A stretch of DNA of 64,000 nt from Flavobacteriales bacterium 33_180_T64. Its GTDB lineage: Bacteria; Bacteroidota; Bacteroidia; Flavobacteriales; Flavobacteriaceae. The translations under genes and the position numbers were made by a program. Position 1 is the stretch's first letter. Each line of letters starts with the position of its first letter. Positions 18,039-28,171 of this stretch are shown here, piece by piece. The stretch is taken from NCBI GenBank assembly GCA_002162685.1, contig MAAQ01000022.1, forward strand, positions 151,717 through 215,716, read 5' to 3'. The notes beneath the pieces were generated by a model that worked only from the letters and a program-made list of their open reading frames with translations, ran no database searches and was not told the origin of the DNA.

Positions 18039-19130
18039 TTATAGTGCGCCTAATTCTTTTAAATGCTTTTCAGAGTTCGCTTTTACATTTGCTGGAGGAT
18101 TCATAGATAAGGCCCTTTTGAAATTTTTAATCGCATTCTTCTTATCACCTATTGTTTTATAAGCTTCTCCTAAACTATCATAAACATTAGGATTCTTAGG
18201 GGCAAGGCTTACCGCTTTTTTAAAATAAACCATCGCTCTATCATTATCTTTTAAATTCAACATTTGGTATCCCATTCTATTAAGCTGACCTACATTAGCA
18301 ATAGCCGCAGCTTCATCTAATGTCGCCCCAAACGCTTCTATTTCACCAAGTTTATTTAATAGTTGGGCCTTAATTGCTAGATTATTAAACGTCTTCTGAC
18401 TGAAAAACTGTCCTGAAATAGCACTATTTATCCAACCCAAAGCTTCATTAAGATCTCCACCATTATTTAATGCGAAATTTGCTGCCTGCTCCCAGTTTTG
18501 ACGTTGAAAACCTGCTTGACCTTTAGCTTTTGCTCTAAAATCAGCAAGAACAATACCTGTAACTTCAAATGAAACATTAAACGGAAATGCTTTTTCTCCC
18601 CAAGCTAATGATGCTGTAGCAGAGTTAGCTTGAACATCATTAAACTCATAAGTCAACAACTCATGATGTGATACTATAGTTGTTGTGATATCTACACGCA
18701 AAGCGTCATTACTTTTATCATAAAAATAGCTTCCCCAAGCATCAATATCTTTAGACAAAATTAAAGTAGCCGTATTATCAGCCCTAACTTCTATATGTAA
18801 CCCATAAGTTCCAGCCTTAATTGGTTTTCCTTGAAGTGAAGCATCGTGAGTAAATGCAATTGTAGTATTTTCATTAGCACCAGCTCGCCAAGGCGCCTCT
18901 GTTGCCGTTCCGAAACCTAAATTATTCATACCATAAGGCACTAGTTTTCCCCATATTTCGCGGCCTTTCACACTTGGTCTAGAGTAAGTGATAGAAACGT
19001 CTGAAACACCAATTCGCTGTGAAACAGTAGCCTGCTGACTTCCTCTTGGCGTGTTTAGTTGTGCAAATGTGCTGTAGCTAATTGATAGTAATAAGCACAA
19101 GAAAAGTGTTGTAATTGTCTTTTTTTTCAT
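18039..19130 (-). CDS. secreted DUF2911 protein with C-terminal TPRs
   Basis: 363 residues with a signal peptide (about 1-23, ending TFAQ). The DUF2911 domain spans about 28-175 (SQQATVSQRIGVSDVSITYS, then GREIWGKLVPYG and WRAGANENTTI). This family is common in Bacteroidota and its function is unknown. From about 210 the protein is helical, with TPR-like units ending in NPNVYDSLGEAYKTIGDKKN and AIKNFKRALSMNP. It should be periplasmic or outer-membrane associated. It is divergent from miaE across a region carrying a perfect inverted repeat. Confidence 0.9.
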   Translation of the reverse strand: MKKKTITTLFLCLLLSISYSTFAQLNTPRGSQQATVSQRIGVSDVSITYSRPSVKGREIWGKLVPYGMNNLGFGTATEAPWRAGANENTTIAFTHDASLQGKPIKAGTYGLHIEVRADNTATLILSKDIDAWGSYFYDKSNDALRVDITTTIVSHHELLTYEFNDVQANSATASLAWGEKAFPFNVSFEVTGIVLADFRAKAKGQAGFQRQNWEQAANFALNNGGDLNEALGWINSAISGQFFSQKTFNNLAIKAQLLNKLGEIEAFGATLDEAAAIANVGQLNRMGYQMLNLKDNDRAMVYFKKAVSLAPKNPNVYDSLGEAYKTIGDKKNAIKNFKRALSMNPPANVKANSEKHLKELGAL

Positions 19131-19210
19131 GATTGATTGTATTAGTTAAAATTGCGATTTTAAGATAAAAACAAAACTCATGGAATCATGTTACAGACTT
19201 GTTAAAGAAA

Positions 19211-19236
19211 TAAATGTTAATGTTAATTAACATTTA
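19211..19236. promoter_or_regulatory. perfect 11-bp inverted repeat, candidate operator
   Basis: TAAATGTTAAT (19211-19221), spacer GTTA, ATTAACATTTA (19226-19236): a perfect palindrome with no T run after it. Its right arm covers TTTA at 19233-19236, which sits 20 bp before TATATTTA (19257-19264), a near-consensus -7 box for miaE. A repressor bound here could block miaE transcription. The protein is unknown. Confidence 0.45.
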
Positions 19237-19282
19237 TAATGTAGAAATTATATGGCTATATTTACTAAAAAAACAATAAGCC

Positions 19283-19870
19283 ATGAGCATGCTTCACCTT
19301 AAACTAGAAACCGATCCACGTTGGGCAACTATTGCTGAAGATAACATTGAAGAAATTTTGACCGACCATGCCTGGTGTGAACAAAAAGCAGCAACAAATG
19401 CTATTACTATAATTACTCACAATTCACAATATGAAGATCTAGTTACAGATTTACTAGCGTTAGCCAAAGAAGAAATTGAACATTTTCAAATGGTTCATGA
19501 GATCATTAAGAAACGAGGTTACAAGCTTGGAAGAGAACGAAAAGACACTTATGTTAATGAACTCTATAAGTTCATGAACAAAGGAGGTAATCATTTACAA
19601 AGCATGGTTGATCGCCTACTATTCTCAGCAATGATTGAAGCTAGAAGTTGTGAACGCTTTAAATTACTATCACAACGCCTAAAAGACCCAGAATTATCTC
19701 AATTTTATTATGATTTAATGGTTAGCGAAGCTAGTCACTATACTATTTTTATTGGCTTTGCCAGAAAATACGGCAAAGACATTGATGTCGACAAACGCTG
19801 GAAAGAGCTAGTCGCTTTTGAAGGCGAACTTATTAAAAGCTATGGGAAATCTGAAACCATACATGGGTAA
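19283..19870 (+). CDS. miaE: tRNA 2-methylthio-N6-isopentenyladenosine-37 hydroxylase MiaE
   Basis: 195 residues, typical length. MiaE is a ferritin-like di-iron monooxygenase that hydroxylates ms2i6A37 in tRNA. The di-iron ligands are visible in repeated E/ExxH helices: EILTDHAWCEQKAATNA, KEEIEHFQMVHE, SAMIEARSCERFKLL and VSEASHYTIFI. A ferritin-like fold without these conserved tRNA-enzyme features would look different, so the assignment is fairly firm. The gene is monocistronic. Confidence 0.9.
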   Translation: MSMLHLKLETDPRWATIAEDNIEEILTDHAWCEQKAATNAITIITHNSQYEDLVTDLLALAKEEIEHFQMVHEIIKKRGYKLGRERKDTYVNELYKFMNKGGNHLQSMVDRLLFSAMIEARSCERFKLLSQRLKDPELSQFYYDLMVSEASHYTIFIGFARKYGKDIDVDKRWKELVAFEGELIKSYGKSETIHG

Positions 19871-20121
19871 TATATAAAAAACCAAATAACACTAAAACAA
19901 AGAAAGCACTCCGCATTTTAAATAATTACAAATCTGTACCGCTTACACCTCTCAATATGCATCTATAATATTGAGGTATCTACAGAAATATATTCATTTG
20001 ATTTTAATACTAATTGCTACATAACACATGTAACGTTTTAAAAAATCAAAAAAAAATACCTATAATTGGGTATTGAAACTCTGAAATATAAAACCAATAT
20101 TTGAGCCCAAATCCTTAACTC

Positions 20122-20883
20122 ATGAAAAACACCTTAGCCCTATTAGTTATTTGTACGATTAGCATGTTAAGCTTTTCGCAAACCGAACTTACCGACAGCA
20201 ATGCAGAAGAAAAACTTTTAGCGAATAATGATCGTTTAATTGTTTTAGATTTTTATGCCACCTGGTGTGGTCCTTGTAAACGCATGGACCCTATTATGAA
20301 AGAACTAGAAACAGAATATAGTGATAGCGTTGATTTTTATAAAATAGACGTCGATAAAAACGAAATAGATGATGCTTTAAACATTACATCTATGCCAACC
20401 TATTTATTCATCAAAAATGGCTCTAACTTAGAACAAATTGAAGGCGCTATGAGTAAAGAAGAAATGACAAGGCTCATTGAAAAGCATACAAATGCTTCTT
20501 CAGAAACTTACAACTCTAATGATTCTATAAACTCAGAATATTATGCTGCAAATGATAATCACGGGAATCCTGATGAATTTAGCGATAATACTATAGATGC
20601 TTTATGGGACAGTACTACAAGATTAAATTCTTTGGCTTGGCATGCATACGAAAATCATGAAGATATAAAATCACTTCTTAAAGCCATCAAAATCGTTGAA
20701 CGCTCGATAACACTAGAAGTTACTTATTACAACCTAGACACACATGCGGCTTTATTATATAAAACAGGCAATTATATTGCGGCATTAAAAAAAGCAAAAG
20801 AAGCCATTGATATAGCAAAAGAACAAGGTCAGTCTTACGATTCAACTTCTGAATTGATTATCAAAATAATTGAAGAGTTATAA
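20122..20883 (+). CDS. secreted thioredoxin-domain protein with C-terminal TPR-like helices
   Basis: 253 residues with a signal peptide (about 1-20, ISMLSFSQ). The thioredoxin domain follows with the active site YATWCGPCKRMDP, cis-proline SMPTYLF and the KIDVDKN strand. A linker rich in N, S and E (about 125-165) leads to helical hairpins (about 165-250, YYNLDTHAALLYKTGNYIAA) of TPR type. It probably acts as a periplasmic disulfide reductant. An AATACC/GGTATT hairpin lies upstream at 20058-20077, flanked by an A run, and could be an antisense-side terminator or attenuator. Confidence 0.88.
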   Translation: MKNTLALLVICTISMLSFSQTELTDSNAEEKLLANNDRLIVLDFYATWCGPCKRMDPIMKELETEYSDSVDFYKIDVDKNEIDDALNITSMPTYLFIKNGSNLEQIEGAMSKEEMTRLIEKHTNASSETYNSNDSINSEYYAANDNHGNPDEFSDNTIDALWDSTTRLNSLAWHAYENHEDIKSLLKAIKIVERSITLEVTYYNLDTHAALLYKTGNYIAALKKAKEAIDIAKEQGQSYDSTSELIIKIIEEL

Positions 20884-20909
20884 CATGTAATTAAAAACAA
20901 AATTTACGT

Positions 20910-20950
20910 TTGCTAGTTTAATTATTCAAATAAAATTAGCAAGCATTTTT
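20910..20950 (+). terminator. terminator of the thioredoxin gene
   Basis: TTGCTAGTTT (20910-20919) pairs with AAATTAGCAA (20933-20942), 10 bp with one G-U, followed by GCATTTTTATTTTT. It sits between two converging genes. Confidence 0.65.
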
Positions 20951-22166
20951 ATTTTTCTAGCAGCAAGTTTTCAATAAACCCTGTAAACTCTTCTTTAAAT
21001 TCAGTAAATTTTTCACCTGTTGCTGGACCATTAAATCCAGTATGAATTTTTCTAACCTTTCCTTTTTTGTCAATAAAAACAGACGTTGGATAGGACAACA
21101 CATGATTAAGCATTGGGAGTTTTTCTTGTGCTTTAGATTTACTAGACGTCCCGTATTGCGCTAATAGTATTGGATACTGAATCCCTACATCAACTTGTAA
21201 ACGCCTGATACTATTAAATGCTTTCTCTTCTGTTTTTACATATTCAAAAGCCAAGGCTACAAATTCGATATCCTTTTCTGTATTGTTATCATAAAATTCA
21301 GAATAGTACTTACTTTCGTCAAGGCAATTAGGACACCAGGTTCCCATGATTTGAACAACAACAACTTTATTATTAAATCGCTTATCAGATAGCGATACTT
21401 GATTCCCATTCACATCAGGAAATGTGAATTCTAAGGCATCATAACCTTCATTTAAAAACGTAAGTTTATTAGCATCTGGCAACTCAAAATCTTTGTTTCG
21501 CTTTGCTGTAAAAGGTTCCTTCCAATGGTTTCCTGAATAGAACACACCAGACATTGTACTATCGGTAACTTCAGCAGTAAATAAAAACGCATGTGCCCCA
21601 TCAAAGGTTGATAGTTTCATCGTATTACCATCCAAAACACCTTCTAAATACCTATAATCACCTGTTGTAGTTCTAAAAGTACCAGAAACTTTAGAGCCTT
21701 CTTGCTTAAAAACACCTTTAGCAATATATTTATCATCTTCAGAATCTGGACTAAACATTGTTTCCCAATTTCCAGTAATATTTTTAGCTGTGTTTTTATG
21801 ACTCACATCAAAACGAGTTTCAACGCCATACTCTGCGAAAAAAGGAACTACGCGATCTAAGCTTTCTTTAATAAAACTCCCATTTAATGTTCCGTCTTTT
21901 ACTACAGCTTTAATATAACCTTCAAAAACAGGCGTTTTAAAAACAATCGTATCGTTTGAATACGTAATATCTGTAATCATAATCACTTCATCTGCATTAA
22001 AAATTTTAAGCGCATCACGAGAGGTGACTTCAAAATTAAATGGCAAAGTTTCTGTATCTGTAATTTGCAATTCTGCTCTCCATACACCTTCTTGCAAAGC
22101 TTCTGGCCGATTAAGATTACAACTTAAAAACAATAGAATGATTGGTAAAATGAGTAATTTTCGCAT
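20949..22166 (-). CDS. TlpA-like thioredoxin-fold lipoprotein
   Basis: 405 residues from the ATG at 22166, which places the lipoprotein signal (MRKLLILPIILLFLSC) at the N-terminus; an ATG 33 bp further upstream adds non-signal residues. The N-terminal half (about 20-230) is a beta-rich domain seen ahead of many Bacteroidota TlpA proteins. The C-terminal AhpC/TSA-Redoxin domain has the active site MGTWCPNCLDE and the cis-proline segment SYPTSVFIDKKGKV. It is probably a thiol-disulfide reductant anchored in a membrane facing the periplasm. Confidence 0.9.
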   Translation of the reverse strand: MRKLLILPIILLFLSCNLNRPEALQEGVWRAELQITDTETLPFNFEVTSRDALKIFNADEVIMITDITYSNDTIVFKTPVFEGYIKAVVKDGTLNGSFIKESLDRVVPFFAEYGVETRFDVSHKNTAKNITGNWETMFSPDSEDDKYIAKGVFKQEGSKVSGTFRTTTGDYRYLEGVLDGNTMKLSTFDGAHAFLFTAEVTDSTMSGVFYSGNHWKEPFTAKRNKDFELPDANKLTFLNEGYDALEFTFPDVNGNQVSLSDKRFNNKVVVVQIMGTWCPNCLDESKYYSEFYDNNTEKDIEFVALAFEYVKTEEKAFNSIRRLQVDVGIQYPILLAQYGTSSKSKAQEKLPMLNHVLSYPTSVFIDKKGKVRKIHTGFNGPATGEKFTEFKEEFTGFIENLLLEK

Positions 22167-22342
22167 GATAAATATTCTTTTTAAAAACAATGTAGTCACA
22201 ACAAAGATATAATTCTTACAAAGAATGTGTAATTCTCGCTACTAAATCGTTAATGTTTTGATAAAAGCTCTATTTCAGTAAAAAAAAATCAACATTCCCT
22301 TAATTTTTATGCAAATCAAGACCTTGAAATTATTAGTATTAT

Positions 22343-22350
22343 TATCTTTG
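22343..22350 (+). promoter_or_regulatory. -7 promoter box of pheT
   Basis: TATCTTTG is a perfect TAnnTTTG, 20 bp before the pheT ATG, implying a leader of about 15 nt. A TTG at 22324-22326 is a weak -33 candidate at short spacing. Confidence 0.55.
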
Positions 22351-22370
22351 GCAATTGACAAAATAAGATA

Positions 22371-24797
22371 ATGAAGATATCATATAACTGGTTAAAGCAA
22401 TTTTTAAAAACTGATTGGTCTGCTGAAGAAACAGGTGAACTACTTACCGATTTAGGATTAGAAATTGAAGGCATAGAAACTTTCCAATCTGTAAAAGGCG
22501 GTTTAGAAGGCATTGTTGTCGGCGAGGTTTTAACATGTATACAGCATCCAAATGCAGACAGGCTAAAAATAACTACTGTTAATATTGGTACTGATAAGCC
22601 CATACAAATTGTATGTGGCGCTCCTAATGTAGCTGCTGGTCAAAAAGTACCTGTTGCTACAATTGGAACAACTTTATACACCGAAACTGGTGAAGCTTGG
22701 ACCATCAAAAAAGGCAAGATAAGAGGTGAAGAAAGTCACGGAATGATTTGTGCTGAAGACGAATTAGGTCTTGGAAAATCTCATGACGGTATTATGGTTT
22801 TAAGTGAAAATACACCGATTGGAACATTTGCTGCTGATATTTTTGATATTGAAAACGATCAAGTTTTTGAAATTGGATTAACACCAAACAGAGCTGATGC
22901 TATGAGCCACCTTGGAACTGCTCGCGATTTAAAAGCTGGCTTGTTACAAAAAGATATTAACACCGAATTAATCACACCTTCAGTAAGCTCATTTCATGTA
23001 GACAGTAGAACTTTAAAGATTGATATTGACGTTGAGAATTATGATTTTGCACCTCGTTATTGCGGTTTAACAATTACTGGACTTAAAGTTAAAGACTCTC
23101 CTACTTGGCTACAAAACAGATTAAAAGCTATTGGTTTAGCTCCAAAAAATAACATTATTGATATCACTAATTATGTATTACATGAATTAGGTCAACCATT
23201 ACACGCTTTTGATGCGGCAAAGATTTCTGGAAATAAAGTCATTGTCAAAACACTTCCTAAAGGCACAAAATTCACAACACTTGATGATGTAGAACGTGAA
23301 TTAAGCTCAGAAGATTTAATGATTTGTGATGCTGAAAAACCAATGTGTATTGCTGGTGTTTTTGGTGGTGCTCATTCTGGAGTTTCAGAAAATACAACAA
23401 GTATCTTTTTAGAAAGTGCTTATTTTAATCCAATAAGTATTAGAAAAACAGCAAAACGTCATGGTTTAAACACCGATGCTTCTTTTAGATTTGAAAGAGG
23501 CATTGATCCAAATATCACTGATTATGCTTTAAAACGCGCAGCACTTTTAATTACTGAAATTGCAGGTGGTGAAGTTTCTAGCGATGTGATGGATTTTTAT
23601 CCTAAAAAAATTGAAGACTTCCAAGTACGATTAAGTTTTGATAATGCTCAAAAATTAATCGGGCAAGAAATACCTAGAGAAACGATTAAAAGTATTTTAA
23701 CATCTCTAGACATAAAAGTTAATAACGTTACTGAAGCTGGTTTAGGGCTTACCGTTCCTGCATATAGAAATGATGTACAACGAGAAGCCGATGTGATTGA
23801 GGAAGTCTTACGTGTATATGGATATAATAATATCAATACCACCGAAAAACTAAATGCTTCAATTTCTAATACGTCTAAATTTGAAGACTATAAACTTCAA
23901 AATATTACTGGAAACCAATTGTCTGCACAAGGTTTTTTTGAAATCTTATCGAACTCACTAACAACCCCTAAGTATATTGGGTTAAGTGACCAGCTTAAGG
24001 AAGAACACAATGTAGAAATGCTTAATCCGTTAAGTAACGATTTGAGTGTAATGCGCCAAAGTTTATTGTTTTCTGGATTAGAAGCGATACGCTATAATAT
24101 TAATCGAAAACGTGATAATCTGAAATTGTATGAATTTGGAAAAACCTATCACAATTACAGCGAGAATCGTGAAGAGCACAAACATTTATCGGTATTCTTA
24201 ACTGGAAATAAAAGTACTTTACGCTGGAATAATCCGCAGCAGAAAAGTGACTTCTTTTTCTTAAAAGGTATTGTAAATAGTACATTAGAGCGCTTAGGGA
24301 TTTCTAAACTCAAGGTTTCTCCAAATAAAAATGATATTTTTAGTGAAGGCATTAGTTTGTCATTAGGAAAAACAAAACTTGTTGATTTTGGTATCATTAA
24401 CAAAAAAATACTAAAGCACTTTGGAATTTCTCAAGAAGTATTATATGCTGATTTTAATTGGGATAATGTCATTGAAATGGCTAAACACAATAGCATAACA
24501 TTTAAGAGCATTCCTAAATACCCTGAAGTACGTCGTGATTTCGCTTTACTATTAGATGAGCACATAAGTTTTGAAGAGATCAATAAGATTGCTTCACAAA
24601 CTGAAAAACAATTACTTAAAGATATTGATTTATTTGATGTCTATCAAGGTAAAAATCTTCCTAAAGGAAAGAAAAGTTATGCTGTAAGTTTTACAATTCA
24701 AGATGAACACAAAACACTTACGGATAAGCAAATTGATAAAATTATGAATAAGCTACAGGCTAATTTTGAAAAACAGCTTGGAGCAGAATTAAGATAA
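22371..24797 (+). CDS. pheT: phenylalanyl-tRNA synthetase beta subunit
   Basis: 808 residues, full length. With PheS it forms the alpha2beta2 enzyme charging tRNA-Phe. The start MKISYNWLKQF is typical. Domain order: N-terminal domain, EMAP-like tRNA-binding domain (about 40-150, CGAPNVAAGQKV), B3/B4 editing domain (about 210-390, ENTTSIFLESAYFNP and FRFERGID), B5 (about 400-475), catalytic-like core, and the FDX-ACB anticodon-binding domain (about 710-808, YPEVRRDFALLLD). pheS is not adjacent, as is usual in this group. Confidence 0.97.
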   Translation: MKISYNWLKQFLKTDWSAEETGELLTDLGLEIEGIETFQSVKGGLEGIVVGEVLTCIQHPNADRLKITTVNIGTDKPIQIVCGAPNVAAGQKVPVATIGTTLYTETGEAWTIKKGKIRGEESHGMICAEDELGLGKSHDGIMVLSENTPIGTFAADIFDIENDQVFEIGLTPNRADAMSHLGTARDLKAGLLQKDINTELITPSVSSFHVDSRTLKIDIDVENYDFAPRYCGLTITGLKVKDSPTWLQNRLKAIGLAPKNNIIDITNYVLHELGQPLHAFDAAKISGNKVIVKTLPKGTKFTTLDDVERELSSEDLMICDAEKPMCIAGVFGGAHSGVSENTTSIFLESAYFNPISIRKTAKRHGLNTDASFRFERGIDPNITDYALKRAALLITEIAGGEVSSDVMDFYPKKIEDFQVRLSFDNAQKLIGQEIPRETIKSILTSLDIKVNNVTEAGLGLTVPAYRNDVQREADVIEEVLRVYGYNNINTTEKLNASISNTSKFEDYKLQNITGNQLSAQGFFEILSNSLTTPKYIGLSDQLKEEHNVEMLNPLSNDLSVMRQSLLFSGLEAIRYNINRKRDNLKLYEFGKTYHNYSENREEHKHLSVFLTGNKSTLRWNNPQQKSDFFFLKGIVNSTLERLGISKLKVSPNKNDIFSEGISLSLGKTKLVDFGIINKKILKHFGISQEVLYADFNWDNVIEMAKHNSITFKSIPKYPEVRRDFALLLDEHISFEEINKIASQTEKQLLKDIDLFDVYQGKNLPKGKKSYAVSFTIQDEHKTLTDKQIDKIMNKLQANFEKQLGAELR

Positions 24798-24802
24798 ATC
24801 TA

Positions 24803-25651
24803 TTGAAAGCAAACGTTTTAATTTTAGGGATACTACTTTTATTTAGTGCAAAATTAACTTTTGCACAATCTACAAGTACAACTCAAAAAGACAGCTTAAC
24901 TATTTGGCAACTTGCTAAATATGATGCAAAATACACCTTAAAAGGTGTTGGGCACTCTTTAACGCGCCCACTCCATTGGAAAGGTAATGATTTTGCTAAA
25001 TTAGGCATTCTCTTTGCTGGAACAGCGACTTTAAGTCTTGCTGATAATTCGATACGTGATTTTGCTCAAAACAATAGAAATGATTTCCCTAAAATAATTA
25101 GAGATTTTGGTTGGTATTTTGGGAGTCCCCAAAACTATTTTGGAATCAATGCTGGTTTATATGGTTTTGGATTACTTACAAAAAATGAAAAAGTAAGAAA
25201 AACAAGTGTCCTTATTATCTCATCATCAATTACTACAGGTTTAATACAATCTATAAGTAAAACAGCTTTTGGCAGAGCACGTCCAGGATCTGAGTTAGAA
25301 CATTTAGATTTTAGTCCATTTTCAAGCGAAGCAAAATACCATTCGTTTCCTTCTGGACATACTATTTTATCAATAACTATGGCACATGCTATAGCCAAGC
25401 AATTTGATAATACTTGGGTAAAGGTTGGCATTTATTCTCTTGGAGCCATTCCTCCAATTTCTAGATTAATAGATGATGCACATTGGATTACTGATATCGC
25501 TTTTAGTGCAGCAATTAGTATTATTGTTGTGGATTGCATTGATAAATTCTTATATAGTGAAAAAGCGTATGATTATCCTAAAAAAGAAAAGCAAATCTCA
25601 TGGAATTTAAGATTTAGCACCAATCAAATAGGAATCGTTGGAACGTTTTAA
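24803..25651 (+). CDS. PAP2 family membrane-associated phosphatase
   Basis: 282 residues starting at TTG, 5 bp after the pheT stop. This start gives a proper signal peptide (KANVLILGILLLFSAKLTFAQ). The three PAP2 acid-phosphatase motifs are intact: KTAFGRARPG, FPSGHT and SRLIDDAHWITD. The family dephosphorylates lipid phosphates such as undecaprenyl diphosphate or phosphatidylglycerol phosphate, with the active site facing the periplasm. It is probably cotranscribed with pheT. The exact substrate is uncertain. Confidence 0.9.
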   Translation: MKANVLILGILLLFSAKLTFAQSTSTTQKDSLTIWQLAKYDAKYTLKGVGHSLTRPLHWKGNDFAKLGILFAGTATLSLADNSIRDFAQNNRNDFPKIIRDFGWYFGSPQNYFGINAGLYGFGLLTKNEKVRKTSVLIISSSITTGLIQSISKTAFGRARPGSELEHLDFSPFSSEAKYHSFPSGHTILSITMAHAIAKQFDNTWVKVGIYSLGAIPPISRLIDDAHWITDIAFSAAISIIVVDCIDKFLYSEKAYDYPKKEKQISWNLRFSTNQIGIVGTF

Positions 25652-25685
25652 AAAAGCCTTTTCAGAAATACGAAAAGACTTTTTT
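25651..25685. terminator. bidirectional terminator between PAP2 gene and the large lipoprotein gene
   Basis: AAAAAGcCTTTTC pairs with GAAAAGaCTTTTT around an 8-nt loop; A and T runs on both sides serve both converging genes. Confidence 0.75.
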
Positions 25686-25687
25686 CA

Positions 25688-28171
25688 TTATTGTTTAGTT
25701 AAAGTGAGTGTCCCTTCACAATCTTTATCAAATGAGCCATCACTTGCATTATTCCAATCGTAAGTAAAGTCACCACTAAAAATCCCTAATCCTTCATCAT
25801 AAGCACCACTAAAAGTAAATGTTCTAGTGATATTATCACCTCCTGTTGTAGTATATGTAGTTTGAATATTGACGGTTAGGTTTACACCATCAAAGGCATA
25901 ATCATTTTGTGCATACACTTCATTATTAGATGCATTTAAAAAAGAATCAATATTTACTGTTCCAGAAGAAGCATTGATAACCTCAAAAAGAAGATCTCTA
26001 TTATTAAAATATGAAGAACTTGTTCCTGGTCCTGAGCAATTATTGGTCAGATAAGCTGTTTTCCAAGTTCCAGCCATATCTAAGGCGTTCATATTTTCTG
26101 TTCCATTTGCTGAAATAGGCAAGATGTTATTTGTTGCACCTGCATCATTATTAACCGTTAATTGCCCTGAATAATCTTGAATTTCTGTTGGAGAAAAAGT
26201 AACTATAACGTTCTGTGAGTCTTGAGCTAAAATCGAGCCTCCACTCCAACTCTGTGTAAATGCAGTAGGAAGATCAATAGAAGAAATATTGATATTCTGA
26301 TTAGAATTATTTATAATCGTAAACATTCTATTAGATGTTGTATTAATCATAACATCTCCATAATTTAAACTTCCTGTAAGTGTTAATGGAGAAACTCCAT
26401 TTCCAGAAACTGCTATAGTGTTATTAGCATCACTCAAATCATTATTTACTGTAATTGTACCATCATAAGCCTGTTCTAATAATGGTGAAAATGTGATAAT
26501 AACATCTTGTATTCCTTCCGAAGCTATTGCCCCAGAAGTCCAATTAGCACTATAGCCATTTGGTAAATCTATACTAAAAACAGTAACAACATCTAATGTT
26601 GTATTTGTTAGAGTTAAAGTCTGTTGATTAGTATCTATTGTTGTGATATTCCCAAAATTCAAATCTCCAGACAACTGCAAACTCGCTTCATCAGCTTCAG
26701 CAGTAAACTCAGCAATACTTTCAATATAATCACCATTAGCTTTTTTTACTTTAGCAGAAAACCCTTGCGTTGTATTTATCGTCCCAAGAGTCCAAGTCAC
26801 TTCAGCAAACCCATCATCATCTGTCATTACCATGACTTCCGAAGCTGTTCCATCTGCAGGGTTAGCCGTAAAATAAACAGGCACATCACTTCTTGCAAAG
26901 TCTAGATTATCTAGAACTTTAACTTTCAATGGTAATTCTAATTGTTGTCCTTGTTGACCTGTTTGTTCATTTCCTGAGATTATTTCGATAGTTTTTGGAG
27001 ATTCGTATACAACCTCTTCAATAGGGGAAATATCTAAATAAAAATCCAGGAGCGAATTTCCGAAGATATCGACTTCCACTCCAATTTTAGGATGCACACC
27101 AGCTTTTAATTCGGCATCCCAATCATCATTAGGATTCTTAGCTATTGTGAAATTTTCTGTCATTTCAGGAGACACATAAGGCCCTAATACAGAGTAAATT
27201 TGCGCGCTTACTTTAGGGGTGATTACCAATTCTTGGTTAAGACTTATAGTATTTGTTGCATCTAATGGTTTAGGTTCAAATAAATTAGTCGCCTGATAAA
27301 TCCCTTCCCAATTCCCATCACTATAAGTGGCTCCTATATCTACAATACTTTCGTTAATAAAACCAGAAGTGAAAGTTATTTCTGCAGTTGCATCAACAGT
27401 AAGCTTTGCTTCTAACTTTGTATTTATGACAACTACAACAGGTACAATACCTGCAAAAAAGGTCACATAACGATCGTAGTCGACTAGAGTTGTTACGCCA
27501 TCAAAAAGATTAACAGTTTCTGTTGTTGCTAATTGAATACCACAATTTATAGTAAGGTTTGCATTTTCGGCTCTAAATTGAAAATAATCAAGATTCCCAT
27601 CTTCAAAATCAAAATCAAATGTAAAGTTAGGATTAAATGTTGCTGTACCATCAGTTATTTTAAAAATCAAAGGTCCATCTTGATAGATTGTTGTATTAGA
27701 AAAATCGAAGACTAAGCCAAAATCAGAAACATTAACACCATCAGCAATATAGTTATAATGTACGGTTTCTGATACGACATTATTAGTACGAGATTCTGGT
27801 GAAATATTAGATGTAAAGCTAAACTCGGCACTATCAAATACATCTTCCATAGTCGCCTGTATCGTTTCTAAGGTCATTATGTTTCCATCAACAGATATAC
27901 CTGCAACTCTTCTTAGAAAGCCACCTTCTTGCTCTCCAACAATAACATCACCTATAGCTACTTCGGGAATAGCACCGGAAAATTGCAAAATATAAATACC
28001 ATTTAGTATTTGATTGTCGTTACTTATCAATTGTGAATTATCCTCAGTAATTGTAACCACATTTTCTTTAATAATGATCTCAGTAGAATTTTGATCAGGG
28101 TCATGAGTATCTGACTCTTTTTCACAAGAAAAAAGAATTAACAATAAGACCAGAAGCAGTACGTTTTTCAT
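25688..28171 (-). CDS. large surface lipoprotein with Big-1-like and HYDIN-like domains
   Basis: 827 residues with a lipoprotein signal (VLLLVLLLILFSC) and an acidic post-Cys stretch (EKESDTHD). The N-terminal 400 residues are beta-rich and I do not recognise them. About 400-490 resembles a bacterial Ig-like (Big-1) domain (SDVPVYFTANPADGTASEV, TDDDGFAEVTWTLG). Two HYDIN/choice-of-anchor-D domains follow (about 495-600 and 600-695; LNFGNITT, FSPLLEQAYDGTITVNND). A C-terminal beta domain (about 700-827) resembles lipocalin-like modules. It is probably a surface-displayed binding or structural protein; no enzyme motif is visible. Confidence 0.85.
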   Translation of the reverse strand: MKNVLLLVLLLILFSCEKESDTHDPDQNSTEIIIKENVVTITEDNSQLISNDNQILNGIYILQFSGAIPEVAIGDVIVGEQEGGFLRRVAGISVDGNIMTLETIQATMEDVFDSAEFSFTSNISPESRTNNVVSETVHYNYIADGVNVSDFGLVFDFSNTTIYQDGPLIFKITDGTATFNPNFTFDFDFEDGNLDYFQFRAENANLTINCGIQLATTETVNLFDGVTTLVDYDRYVTFFAGIVPVVVVINTKLEAKLTVDATAEITFTSGFINESIVDIGATYSDGNWEGIYQATNLFEPKPLDATNTISLNQELVITPKVSAQIYSVLGPYVSPEMTENFTIAKNPNDDWDAELKAGVHPKIGVEVDIFGNSLLDFYLDISPIEEVVYESPKTIEIISGNEQTGQQGQQLELPLKVKVLDNLDFARSDVPVYFTANPADGTASEVMVMTDDDGFAEVTWTLGTINTTQGFSAKVKKANGDYIESIAEFTAEADEASLQLSGDLNFGNITTIDTNQQTLTLTNTTLDVVTVFSIDLPNGYSANWTSGAIASEGIQDVIITFSPLLEQAYDGTITVNNDLSDANNTIAVSGNGVSPLTLTGSLNYGDVMINTTSNRMFTIINNSNQNINISSIDLPTAFTQSWSGGSILAQDSQNVIVTFSPTEIQDYSGQLTVNNDAGATNNILPISANGTENMNALDMAGTWKTAYLTNNCSGPGTSSSYFNNRDLLFEVINASSGTVNIDSFLNASNNEVYAQNDYAFDGVNLTVNIQTTYTTTGGDNITRTFTFSGAYDEGLGIFSGDFTYDWNNASDGSFDKDCEGTLTLTKQ

